Shown here: positions 46,125 through 62,635 of the stretch, piece after piece
How positions within the stretch are numbered: position 1 is the first letter of the stretch
Layout of the letters: every line of letters starts with the position of its first letter
Source: Drosophila miranda
Lineage: Eukaryota > Arthropoda > Insecta > Diptera > Drosophilidae
Assembly: GCF_003369915.1 (NCBI RefSeq)
Contig: NC_046677.1
Span: 12,214,001-12,278,000 of the forward strand
DNA: 64,000 bases
Direction of reading: 5' to 3'
Notes under the pieces: generated by a model
Databases searched by the model: none
What the model was told of the DNA's origin: nothing
Seen by the model: only the letters and a program-made list of their open reading frames with translations
Made by a program: the position numbers and the translations under genes

Positions 46125-46736
46125 CTAATCATACCAGGATAGACGGCCCTTCAGATACTCCAGACACTGCTTGATTAGATTGAGTAGTACCTGGTATACG
46201 AAATAGTACACGTTCGTTGAGAATCCCTTAAGCGACATTCGCTCCACATCTCGGGACAAAGGCATTCGCAATTCAAAGCCATTTTCATCTATATAGTACA
46301 TGGGCAGGAAGCGGTACTCGACAAATCCCAGCGACTTATATAGCTGGATTGCCGATACATTGCTTTGGCGCACAAAGAGGTCCACATACCAGGCCGAATA
46401 GCGCTCCACGATCTCCGTGAAGTGTCCCATCAAGCACGTTCCCAGGCCCAGGCGTCGATAGTCGGAGGCCACAGCCAACATAGAAATGTGTCCGTAAGTT
46501 GGATGCAAGTCGGAGCCATTTTCATTTTGTATCTTTTCGTTTTTGTTCACATCGTGGGTTCCTACCAGTACCCCAATGAGGCGACCATCGGGTGCAACTG
46601 CCACCTGGCACAGCGCAGGATTTTTGGTCATTTTCGATAAATAGAAGCGAATGTCGTAGCCTTCTACGAAATCTTCAAAGACAATGGAATTGAACTTGAA
46701 TAGATCATCGGCGACAAGCCCACGAAGTGTAGTCAT
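46125..46736 (-). CDS. NAA20-like N-terminal acetyltransferase paralogue B
   Basis: A single exon encodes 203 residues, starting MTTLRGLVADDLFKFN. It keeps the NAA20 order: a QVAVAPDGRLIGVLVG strand, HISMLAVASDYRRLGLG with the acetyl-CoA motif R-R-L-G-L-G, YVDLFVRQSNVSA, LYKSLGF and ELRMPLSRDVER. Two things differ from the family. An Asn/Glu/Lys-rich insertion (NKNEKIQNENGSD) replaces the usual short EWHGHV approach, so Trp-His is changed to Thr-Tyr before GH. The C-terminus is a hydrophobic run (VYYFVYQVLLNLI) where NAA20 is polar. It converges with paralogue A, with 650 bp between their ends. NatB-like activity is likely but substrate preference may have shifted. Confidence 0.9.
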   Translation of the reverse strand: MTTLRGLVADDLFKFNSIVFEDFVEGYDIRFYLSKMTKNPALCQVAVAPDGRLIGVLVGTHDVNKNEKIQNENGSDLHPTYGHISMLAVASDYRRLGLGTCLMGHFTEIVERYSAWYVDLFVRQSNVSAIQLYKSLGFVEYRFLPMYYIDENGFELRMPLSRDVERMSLKGFSTNVYYFVYQVLLNLIKQCLEYLKGRLSWYD

Positions 46737-46904
46737 TTTGACTCGATCTTATACTGAGTAGAAGCCAAATTATTGATTGACGACACCGAGACTATGACTA
46801 TTTGAAACCTACTTTGTTTGGAGATATATATTCTTATATCTGATTATTGTTTCAAGGCTAGAAATATGGAACACAAAGGTGGAACTACATTGCTTGATGA
46901 TTAA

Positions 46905-46966
46905 GCATATCCCCATAACTTTTGCATACTTTCAGGCATATCCCCATAATCATTGCATACTTTCAG
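46905..46966 (+). repeat. Tandem duplication of 31 bp
   Basis: The phrase gcatatccccataa, then ttgcatactttcag, occurs twice with a 31-bp period and two or three differences. It lies in the 3' region between paralogue B and the protease gene. Confidence 0.8.
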
Positions 46967-46998
46967 GCATTTTTGAAATTCGTTTAAAGTTTTGTCGA

Positions 46999-47004
46999 TT
47001 TATT
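46999..47004 (-). terminator. Candidate polyadenylation signal for the protease gene
   Basis: AATAAA on the minus strand lies 57 bp beyond the stop codon at 47061. Confidence 0.45.
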
Positions 47005-47060
47005 ACATTATTCGCTCTGCATGTCTGCATATCACGTCTTAAACTATTCCAACTATTATA

Positions 47061-52486
<5,426 letters not shown>

Positions 52487-54328
52487 TTTCGCTGTTGTTT
52501 TTGCTGCTGCTGCTGTTGCTGTTATCTTCCCAATTTGTTTTCGTTTTGAACTGGGGATACCATATATAACTTGTCTGCTATATAGTATATAGAACCGCCA
52601 CAACGAATCGCGACTCGGTATTTCTTTTCGAATGCCAGGCACGTCGCCCCGATGGCATTCACCTGACCACGACTACGACGAAGTTCTTGTTCTGGGTCTC
52701 GGTTTCGGTTTCGGTCTCGTGCGTTAGACAGGCAGGACCGTCTGCTGGGTAGTAAGGTCCGATCGCTTCTGAGCCAACAGCCGTCTCTGGGGTTTGGTTA
52801 ACAACTATGCTGCCACACGACAGCAGCGCCAGCGTCGGCGACAACGACAGCGACAGCGACGCCGACCGCACTGTGGATGTCGGAGCAGCCGAAATGTCGC
52901 TTCTTAGCGCGTTCTCCTTCACTGGTTGGGTTTTAGCCAACTTATTGGGCCGGCCGGGCCGGGCCGGGCCTCCTTCTAATGCACACGCGACGCCAAACGC
53001 AATGATGACAACTACCGCTGATCACAGAGCCGACACATCTAAACTAGTTCCAGTAACACCTCCGTTTCCTTTGCCCACTGGCCACCAGGGACAGAGTCTC
53101 TTGCAACCCGAATCCGAACACGCACCAACTAGAACTGAAACTGAAACAGTGGCCGCCTGGAAGTTGTGCGGCTGCACACTAATACTAAAAAAATCCTGCT
53201 GCGGCAGCATCTTCTCCTTCCAACAATTTCATGCACTTGGAGAATCTTACCTAAGCGGAACTTCAAGAAATTGTTTCTCTGCTTCATATGCATTCATAAA
53301 GGAAGGTTCTTTGATGACAATTGCAAATTAGTGTAATTTCTTTGAGTGCACTTCTAGATTAAATTTCCATTTAAATTCCGGGGCGCACATTTCCTTTGGT
53401 ACTTCATTTTCTTCTTGACCACATGAAATAGACCAAAGCCCGTTTGAATTCGTTTTCATTGCCCAGACAGTGGTTCCGCCAGTCTCAGCTGCAGTCCTAG
53501 TCCCATCGGCAGACGACGCAAATATGTTTACTAAATAATATGCAAAATTTACGACGTTGGGCGTCCATTGAACTGGCGGCGAGGAGGATGCCGCTCAACT
53601 CAGGATTCAATTAAAATCCACATTAATCAGGGCCGAGTCCCAGTCCCCGGCGCATTGTCAACGGATCTAAAAAAGAACTGAGGGCGCCTTGGGTGTTAGA
53701 AGTATCAGAAATGAAGTCAATTGTTCCCCGAGTCTTGCCCAGATCATTGCAATAAGCACACTTGATCCCCGTTTCAAATGCTGATCGATGGGAAGCTAAG
53801 TGTCACGGCCATGGTGGCCCCAGAACCTTTTCGGGATAATTGTGTTTCAATATTTTGCCAACTAATTGTCTGTAATTGGTGCTTTGGGGCACATTCGCCT
53901 GTCTGATTGATCGTGAAGTGGGAGTGTTGAATATGGTTTTTGAACAGCGCTTCAATGGGATTGCTCTCGAAATGGGAACGGGATTGGAGTTCACAGCTCA
54001 GAGACGAGGAGGAGAAGGGGCAGCCAGTTCAAGAGCCTTTATAAGATGAAAGCTCTGTCAATTGAACTCTGGATACGAGTACATGTCGTACTTATGAATG
54101 GAGTAATTAGGTCCTTTATAATGGTATATTTAGGAATTAATAGAATCTAAAGATCAAATACGCATAGGTATTGATTAAATTAATGATTAACTGCACTATA
54201 AAAAGAATATGAGTAAGAGAATTCAATAGATACCTAGTTATCTTTAAGTTAATATTGCAACTACTTAGAGTTAATGCGGAGGCAATTTGGGAATTAGCAT
54301 TCAAGTTAAACCAGCATAATTTGTTATT
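52487..54328. other. Upstream region of the protease gene, no gene supported
   Basis: Minus-strand TATA-like words (tatatag, ttatatatgg) lie about 70-110 bp upstream of the protease ATG and could serve its promoter. The plus-strand frame at 52807-53331 is Ala/Ser/Thr-rich without a recognisable domain. It begins in a (gacagc)n-like run, so I do not accept it as a gene. The remainder is plain AT-rich DNA. Confidence 0.45.
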
Positions 54329-55120
54329 TACACCGACTTTAGTGAAGCATTCGACTCTGTAAGCCATTCCCTTTTAAACTTGACCTTTTAGGGTTTCCGC
54401 CCAACCTCCTGAGATGGATTTCTAGCTATCTTTGTTCCAGGTCTCCAAGAGTCCTATTCAAAAACTCCCTCTCCTCACCAGTAAAGGTTTCTTCGGGAGT
54501 ACCACAGGGCAGCCATCTAGGCCCCTTACTCTTCACACTCTTTATTAATGACTTGCCTTCGGTATTTACATACTCTGGAGTACTTATGTATGCGGATGAT
54601 GTTAAACTCTGTGTCCAGTATAAGGTCATTTAATTTCATTCTCGCATGCAATCCGATCTAAATAACTTTCAGTCATGGTGTTGTGCAAACATGTTACACC
54701 TTAATGCCTCGTTCATGTCATCCTTTTAGCCTCTTTCAGGCTCCATATACCCTATGTGGGGGTTCTCTTGAGAGAATTACCCTGCTGGATGATCTTGGTG
54801 TTAATTTGACGACCCCTTTATAACAAAGACTCTCTATACCTCGCTAGTTCGTCCGATCTTAGAATACGGCTCCTGTGTATGGTGCCCTTAGTACAAAGTA
54901 CACCTGGACCGTATAGAATCCGTATAGTAGGCTGCTATTAGTAAATCTCCCATCCTTAGTTAACCATAGAAAAACGCTTGGGTGACATAGACAGCCCTGA
55001 TCTGTTGGGCCGCTTAAACTTCACGATTCCTATTAGACTCACTAGAAAAAGTATACCGTTGTTCCTTCCACTTTTCCTTTCCACGGTTGGGCGGGATCCG
55101 CGCGTAACAGCCTTCTGCTA
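54329..55120 (+). pseudogene. Decayed non-LTR retrotransposon (Jockey-like) reverse transcriptase
   Basis: Fragments of a reverse transcriptase can be read across frames. YTDFSEAFDSVSHSLL is the motif A region with catalytic Asp. SSGVPQGSHLGPLLFTLFIN is motif B. LMYADDVKLCVQ is motif C with the YADD catalytic box. Further on come LVRPILEYGSCVW and HLDRIESV, then LLGRLNFTIPIRL, typical of the end of ORF2 in Jockey-type elements. Frameshifts and stops interrupt it at least five times. No endonuclease, 5' end, poly-A tail or target duplication is visible. It is an old insertion that can no longer move. Confidence 0.85.
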
Positions 55121-55477
55121 GTGTCACACGGGCCACTTGACGGTGCAGTAATTGCATCGCCTCTTGTAAGATGCAGTCATTGCATGTCAACGTCCAAGAA
55201 TTATAATTTGATTTAATTCAAGAGAAGTTTGGTGAACTTTTATTATTATTATTATTTTTATAAATAATAGATTTATTTACACACATTTAGAATTTGAGCT
55301 AGGTATAAAAATAGAGATACAGAGCGCGATAAATCTATCTAGAAAACCATACAGATACAGATTTAGATATGTACATGTAAGAATACTGTTTAAGATAAAT
55401 ATACAATTACAGCTATGAATAACTGAAGTTTTTGTTCAACTTCTTCAAAATCCTGGTGCGTGTTTCCAATCAAATTT

Positions 55478-56846
55478 CTATGTTTTGGGCCTTATCATCA
55501 TTTGAGTAAATGTAAGCCCGGTCGTGAATTCATAGTTCTGCCAAGTGGCCCAAACAGCGCCGCCATGTTTTCCGTCGTCAGTTTTATCACATTTATAATA
55601 TTTTCCATTGAGGAAACTGTATTAGAGACAAATTAATATGAAAAATGCGTATTAATCAATAGCGTTAGTTCGGCATAAAATATGTGTACCTTTGTCCGCA
55701 TTTTACAGAAAACCACCATCCACCTCCCAGAATCTTTGCGCAATTACGTATCCCATCACTGTCATTGTCGCGGTCCAATGTGGAAAATTTCATGTTCAGA
55801 TGATATTCAGTTAGTGAATCCCCGGCTGTTCCTGAACATTCTCCCAGCGATTTCAGTTTGTAGCCTTCCTCTTCGCTGCCTACATTGAAATTATCGTAGA
55901 GAGCATAGCCGGTTGCCCCATAAACATTTTTTAGTTGGATGTACAACTCGTGAGGCTGGGCCAAGGTCATTAGATGGATTTTTTCCAGTCCCAGGAAGAA
56001 GTTCTCCCGCAGGTCTCCGAACCCTATTTTGTAGTCGATCCAAGTCCGATTAAAGTTCTCATGGCAGTTGACTAGTCTCTGAATTACAGTCCAGCCAGAT
56101 CCAGAAACACTCGAATTACAAGGCACAAGGAATGGGCCTATTCCGGGCAACACTATGGAATGGATATCAGTGGAATCGTTGAATGAGAGACAACTATTTG
56201 CCTCCGAGATGTTTTTCGGCTTTTCCTCGGTTCGTTTAAGGGAATTCGCTTGATCTTCCAGTTCTCTGAGGGAATTATTCTTTGATTGCAGTTGAGCCTC
56301 TATTGATTGAATCCGAATTTCCATTTTTGAGATCTTGTCTTGGATTTCTGCCTCACGATCCTTAATTTCTTTCTCCATTTTCAAAATTTCGATTTCCTTC
56401 AGATGCAATATAGTCTCCTTGTCCTTCAACTGTTGATCCGAGCTCTTCTGCCTGGCATTCGTCTGTTCTTTGAGAAACTCCAGCTGTTTAATTGCCTGAA
56501 TTTCCATTGACTTGGCTAGCTCAATCTTGTCTTCCAATTGGGCGATGTAAACATCTTTCTCTCGGATTTCGTCCTTCAGTTCGTTGATGGATGCATCCTT
56601 CCCCTGGCATAGGGCAGCGTACCGGAGTAACGGCTTCACAATCGGGTAACAAATGGCGCCACACCGCTCATCGTCCTCATCCCGGGTCATCTCACAGTGC
56701 TGGAAACGGATTATCCAACTAATTAGTTTATTTCAATAACAATAACAAGCTCTCACAGCAGTCTTCTCGAAGCAATTTTCCGTAGATATAGTGATGTCTC
56801 CTTCCACGTGCAGGAAGAAAAGCACCAGAATCCAATATGTTTGCAT
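55478..56846 (-). CDS. Secreted fibrinogen-related protein with coiled coil
   Basis: Three exons on the complement: 56757-56846, 55690-56699, 55478-55616. GT-AG junctions and matching phases give 412 residues. Exon 1 is a signal peptide (MQTYWILVLFFLHVEG) plus the first cysteine. Residues of about 50-190 form a long coiled coil rich in Lys, Glu and Ile (EIREKDVYIAQLEDKIEL and similar). A fibrinogen C-terminal domain follows: GSGWTVIQRL, WIDYKIGFGDLRENFFLGLE, FSTLDRDNDS, NCAKILGGGWWFSVKCGQ, and in the last exon SFLNGKYYKC and FTQMMIRPKT. The calcium-site DRDND stretch and the closing cysteines are present. Fly proteins of this type are extracellular lectin-like binders, some linked to immunity. 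The ligand is unknown. The frame without exon 3 would end early. Confidence 0.9.
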
Positions 56847-57639
56847 GACTTTTAATTGAATCACTACTCCCGTTGATAGACTTAAATCAGACTGAATGCA
56901 AGATGAGACTCAAGCATTCTTATATAGCAATAATTGTCCATTAATGCTTATCAATAAATGCCTTAAATCATGCTTGCATACGACTTGTCTGTTGTTTTCG
57001 AGATAACAAATCCCATACAGTATTTACATATATTTATGTATTATATTTATATATGCATTATATATGTATTTACTCGTAGATCAAAATTGATTTCGTCAAC
57101 TTTATATGAATTGCCAGATCCTGTTCAAGGTTATTGTTGATAAGAAAATACCCATATTAAGAGTATTATTAAGTATGTATTATCGATCTGTGTGCAAGTT
57201 GAGCGAACATTAAATAAGTTTAAATATTCGTTTTTTATTTGACTTAAGTTCGCTGTGTTCTTTATCGCAGTCCATTTTGATGTACTCGTGGCTGGACTGG
57301 TTGCCTGTATTATTGGACTATCTCTGATCTATATTCATCTATAAAAATTGCATTATTTGAAACAAATTTAATATATTTTTGAATATTTCACATATATATA
57401 AAATAGGTTCTGATGAGAGATTTCTGTTAGTGATTTCAACGCGCAAAAAAAATATAATGAAGCAATAAAAAAAAAATATTCTTTCTACCACTACTCCCCA
57501 TTTGCTGGCAATGTGGTCTGTGACTGAGAGAATGATATTCTGAACGGAATCTAATATTTTTAACATAAGAACCATCTAAACAAAATCCCATAGAATCGGA
57601 TGATTTATTTAAATAATCTTTTAGCAGTGAGATCTAACA
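56847..57639. other. Noncoding region upstream of the fibrinogen-related gene
   Basis: AT-rich sequence with (TA)n words (57030-57075). No gene is seen. It presumably holds the promoter of the fibrinogen-related gene; a TATATAG on the minus strand near 56920 could be its TATA box. Confidence 0.45.
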
Positions 57640-57860
57640 GGAGTGTGGATACCAAATTTGGTTGCTCTAGCTCTTATAGTCTCTGAGCACTAGTCGCTCA
57701 TAGGTACGGACAGACGGACGGACGGACAGACAGACAGGGCTCAATCGATTCGGCTATTGATGCTGATCAAGAATATATGTATATACTTTATGGGGCCGGT
57801 AACGCTTCCTTCTGGGCGTTACACACATTCTTTTTCCCCCACAAATCTAATATACCCCAG
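57640..57860 (+). mobile_element. mini-me / DINE-1-like nonautonomous element
   Basis: The order gataccaaatttggttgctc, agctcttatagtctctgag, a (gacR)n run at about 57708-57738, a core gattcggctattgatgctga, a (TA)n part and ggggccggtaacgcttcctt is the familiar Drosophila interspersed repeat. It carries (GTCY)n and (TA)n proto-microsatellites beside a conserved core (mini-me type). It has no coding capacity. Ends are approximate. Confidence 0.75.
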
Positions 57861-58544
57861 TACTCATTTTTTTCTTCACTTCACGAAAAGTGGCGCTAAT
57901 CGCATTTTTACACAGCTCGATCGCACATACGTACATACATATGTAGATACATCTTTACAGAGATGTATTTTACATGATCCAGCCTGAAAGTATGTATTTT
58001 GTCGAATCTTTTCCATGTAGAATATTGATACAATTTACAACATACTTATGTAGCAATACTTCGAAGTATATTATGAGCATAAGGAGGTGTCATACTGCAG
58101 GAATACTGTATGTGAGTGGTTTGAGGCAACATGATAAAAATGCAAAGATCATACATGTGCTTTATGTTAACTGAATTAAATATATACCGATTATTATTTG
58201 ACAGAGTTTATTTTAGTCCAGTAAAACTCGCACGATCGAATATCCGTAATAATAACATACATACATATATTAGAAAATGAATAGAATCAAATACAATAGG
58301 GCAGATTTAATTTTCGAAAAGAATATTTATTTGGATGTTTTCACACAACTTCTCTCCTTTCAGAATGGATGACATAAATAAATACAAATTGGATGCGTAG
58401 AAATTCTTTCCAAATGGTAGCCAAAAGTTTTGAGCACTGAAAATTATTTGGAAGCAGCTTTTAAAATAAATTTAAAGTTGTAATTATTAGACTAAAGCTA
58501 ACTACGGGCTAAATATTCCATGAGAAACGTGCTGTGGTTGTGCA
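57861..58544. other. 3' region of the JHBP-like gene, otherwise empty
   Basis: A minus-strand AATAAA (complement at 58326-58331) about 215 bp beyond the stop could end the JHBP-like transcript. No gene is seen. Confidence 0.45.
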
Positions 58545-61500
58545 TCATTGAACCAGGAATTTCTCGATAGGAACCTTAGCGAAGAACTCGTTGATATGCG
58601 CGACCAGAATGGGTGCCCATTGCTCGCGGGTGGCTGGTATTCCCACGCGGGTGATCTCTGGTAAATTCTCGTTGACCAGATTGAGGATCATGCCATCTGT
58701 GGGTAAAATCAATTCAATCAGAAACGCGAGTTCAGCCTCATTCAACAATATTCCCTTACTAAGGTTACGATCGGAGAAGATCCCATTGGCCACCACTTTG
58801 GCCTCCCCGATGTTGACGTTGGCATTCAGGCGATGAAGGCTGAGACGCTGCTGTCCGCTGGGCAGCTGCTCAATGTGTCCGTCAGTGAGAATAGTGGCCT
58901 TGATGTTGTCTGGGAGTAAACGCAAGTTAAATTAAATGGAAAGTACTTTAGGCGATTGCTTGGGGTTTTACTCACCCACGGTGATGTTGAATGGACCCTT
59001 GGGCACCAGACGCAGTCCGCCGAACTTCACGTCCGCCTTGAAGTGTCCGCCGGCCTTCAGCTGAGGAAGTCCGAGGCCTAACTTGATCACAAAGCCGTTT
59101 TCTGTAAAGTTAGACACCACACTGTTGACCTGGAGGTCGCTGATTCCATAGATCTCCATGTTCTTGATCAGCAGTCCACCCTGAATGCCATCGTTTGTGT
59201 ACCGGAAGATTCCCCGCTTGTAGAAGTACGGATCAATGGAACCCATGTTGTACTCCGGCACTCCGTGGTATTTCAGCTTCGGGGCAAATGTCTGGATCAG
59301 TCCGCGTATGCATTCGTTGAGCTCAGGCGAGCTGAGACTACAGGGTGTCACGCCATTCGAGACGCTGATCTGCGTCGTATGTGGTGTAACTGGAGGGCGA
59401 AAGTGATGGGATGGTAGATAAGTTCACGATCGGTTAAGTCATGGCTAGCCTCAGTCGTTAAGTTCACCGAGGCATGGCATAGCGCCTTGCTTCGAGGAGA
59501 TTATGATTATAATAAGTATTTTTTTGCGATCTGTGGCAGCCGTTCAAGCGTGGCCCGGTTCACGTGTCCGGCGTTGGACATGAACTGCCCGCTTTTCTGC
59601 TGCGTTGACATCCGATTGGGGTTTGTGTCAGGGAGACAAGACACCTGCCAAGGTCTTGAACAATTAAAATGCTAACAGAGAACCGCTCAAACATTTACAG
59701 ATTCACGGCAGTGAATCCTCCGTGCAAAATATTTTATGTTTTATTAAAGTGCAGTCAAGGGTTTTGTTTAACTTCAATCGATTTTAAAGTTCAGCTTACG
59801 AATACAAATCTTTTCTAAGCGTGCGACTACTTACATACATTCAAGGAATAAATTAATTCAGGTTTACTCTAGAATATTTCTTTAATTTCACTTAGCTTTT
59901 TTAATAAAACTTCTCATAGATGTCACTGACTTGCAGCAATTTTCTTGAATTGTTTGATATAATCTTAATCGCACTTAAAATTCACTCAAGAACAGGTCTA
60001 ACAATTGTTGTATTACAATAATTGATATTACGAACTTAATTTATCAGCTTCAACCTGTTTGCTTTCCACCGATCTGCGGTTAGGGTCTGTACACCAAAGC
60101 ACTTTCCCGTCTCTAAATTATTGCAAAGCAAGCAGTTGGTTGATGTTTAATTATTATTGAGATTTATTCTTGAGACAAACAATCTTTGGTCATGGGCTTT
60201 TCATCTTCTAATGACAGGCGTAAAGCATTCAAACAACAATTACGTTTAATGTTCCTTTGCCAAAATAACAAAAAAAAAAAAATTTAAATAAATATGTAAA
60301 TTAAGCTTGTAATTAAGCATTCAAAGAAGGAGACAATTTTTGATTAATTTCCCAGATAAGCAGACAAGTAATTTAAGCGCGTGAGTAACCCTAATGACTC
60401 ACTTGGCTTGAGGGTTTGAAGTTTTTTTCTCATTTCGTTTTTTTGTGGTGTTTTCGCCTGACAAGTTCAATGTCAAAGTTGAACCGAGTGGCGGGGCAGC
60501 CCCCAATCAACGCTTCCAAATGCCAAAATTAAAAGGTAGTTTAAGCACTTCGTTTTACTAGTTTTGGCGAGTGAAGTGAAGTGAAGTGAAGTTCGTTGCC
60601 TAAGCCTTCTGTTTGCCTGTTTGCCAAGTAAATGTCAATAAATGACCGCTCGCTTTAACTTTTTGTGAAGTTTTTTCTTTGCGCAATGACGGGTTACAAT
60701 TGCAGCTTTCAGTTCGGCAAAAGCCCAACAAAAAGACGCTTACGCATTGATGTAGGTCAGTTTTTCAGCCTTACGCTTTTTACTTTTTGCTTTTTGTCAG
60801 CGGCTACCGTAGCGCCGACAGCAGGCAGCCGGTTTGGTTTCGAATTTATGCCTTGTTGTTGGTTTTGTTGATGCTGAACTCTTTTCGCAACGGCCCAAAC
60901 AGCACACAGATACACATGCACACACAATCACACCATAATGCTGATAAAATTAATGCAATTGGCAATATTTTAATTTGACTTTTTCGAGCCTGTTGCTCTC
61001 TTGCTCCCTTGTTGATTCTGCATTTATTACCGCTGCCTGCCTTGCAACATCTTTGCGCTGTAGTCGTAGTCGTAGTCGTAGTCGGAGAATTTCTATTTGC
61101 CCAGTTTTGCAGTCACTGGGCACTGTCCACACATCACCATCATCGTTCAGTGCTGCTTTTACTCAAATCTATAAGTATGTCAAGTTCAAGTGGCAGAGGC
61201 GGTGACTTGCCAGTTGTTTTCTTACATATTTTTTATGGTTTTCTCCCTTGCCGTCACAAAAGTGTTAAGAGTCGAATAAATAAAATGTTTTTAGTGCAAA
61301 TAGACTTGCTAATTTCTATTGCAATTTCATTTTCTACAGCAGTTTGGAAATCTCATTTAAAAGTACTTTTTTTATTACTATTATTGTTGTTTCTCAGTAT
61401 TTTTCCCCTTTTTTGTTTATTTCTGAAGGTTGCAGGCCTATAAAACGGGTGAAATACGATACATATGCATGAAAATACAGAAAACAACAAAATGTATATT

Positions 61501-62635
61501 TTAAAAGAGCTGGGCTTGGTACGCGAGACAGTTTTTGATGGGCAGCGCACGAGGCACGGCCTGATCAGAATTCAAATGAAGAACTCTAAGTCCCTGGAAC
61601 AAAGGTGGACAGTGAAATGGCGAATCATCTTAGCTTATACAGCAAATACAGAAAAAACAAAGTACGAACAAATTTTGAACAGCAGGAAACGGATTTACTA
61701 CTGAATTCTTCTTAGGGGGGACAGATCTGTGCTCTGAATACTTAGTGATAGAAAGAAACTGATATTCGAATTCATACTAATTAAGCTCTAATATTCTCTG
61801 CTAACATTTAAGTAGTCAAACAAATATTCCCGTGATTATTTATGGTTTGATATCTGTTCGGTTCTGTTCTTCCCCCAGCAATCAATGCTATATCGTTTCA
61901 AATCAAAATAGTTCCCGAGGATTGATCCGAAATCCTTGAGAACATTCCTCTTTTTGAAGAACCTTGAAGTTCATCAGTAACTGGAATTTTCTTAAATGCC
62001 GATAAATTGCAGTTCATAAGATTGAGGTGAGGAATACTATGAATACTATGAGAAATGAGCTCTAGAGTTTTTCCCATTTTTCATAGCGCATATCTAGTTC
62101 ATTTTACTCCTTCGAGCCCGCATTTTCCATGTTGCAACGAGGAAAAAAATGAATTGCATTTCCATTTGAATGCCACACAGGCCACCGCAGCCGCATTTTC
62201 AATTACATTTTCCAATTGCCACTTAGCAAACAAAAGACTTGAGCAACAAACTTGTTTTTTCTTTTGCGGTTTTTGGCTCTTGGTTTGGTTTCTTTTGTGG
62301 CGGGGGGCGGCGGTGGTGGTGGTGGTGGTGGTGGTGTGTTGTATTTGTTTGTTTGAATATCAAGTTCTTGTTTTAGTTACATAATCCCGTTTACCTCCAT
62401 CAAACTGCAGGCCGCCAAAATCGAATGACCCCGTCTCGGCCTCGCCCTCCGCATACTCGCCAACGTACTCCTGGCCGGGATTGAGGCTGGGGCTGGCACT
62501 GGGACTGGAACTGGGACTGGGATTTGGATTGGGATCGCTGCTGAACACGCTTTGTGCCGCCGTGGGCAGCGTGGCTGCTGAGCCACTTCCGAGTGCCAGC
62601 GCCGCCAGCGTCAGCAAGAGACAGAGTAAATGCAT
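58545..62635 (-). CDS. Secreted juvenile-hormone-binding / takeout-like protein
   Basis: Three exons on the complement: 62395-62635, 58976-59389, 58545-58909. GT-AG introns of 3,005 and 66 bp have phases that agree (phase 1 at both), giving 339 residues. Exon 1 encodes a signal peptide (MHLLCLLLTLAALALGSGSA), then a low-complexity Pro/Ser/Asn stretch (PNPNPSPSSSPSASPS). Exons 2-3 encode the JHBP domain: TPCSLSSPELNECIRGLI with the paired cysteines, IDPYFYKRGIF, YGISDLQVNSV and GHFKADVKFGGLRL. Further pieces are GQQRLSLHRLNANVNIGEA, LILPTDGMILNLVNENLPEI and INEFFAKVPIEKFL at the end. Family members are about 240-250 residues; this one has an extra N-terminal region of some 80. They carry small hydrophobic ligands in haemolymph or near sensory and feeding tissues. 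Its ligand is unknown. Confidence 0.92.
59390..62394 (-). other. 3-kb intron of the JHBP-like gene
   Basis: The intron holds AT-rich DNA and simple repeats: (gtgaa)4 at about 60570-60591, (agtcgt)4 at about 61060-61083 and (ggt)10 at about 62306-62337. The frames at 60665-61704 are lysine- or leucine-rich fragments without conserved features. No nested gene is supportable. Confidence 0.6.
62306..62338 (+). repeat. (GGT)n microsatellite
   Basis: About ten GGT triplets in a row lie inside intron 1 of the JHBP-like gene, just upstream (plus-strand sense) of its donor site. Confidence 0.85.

Noticed and set aside
52807..53331. 174-residue plus-strand open frame
   Set aside because: It is Ala/Ser/Thr-rich, starts in a gacagc-type simple run, has no domain or convincing start, and lies in the upstream region of the protease gene.
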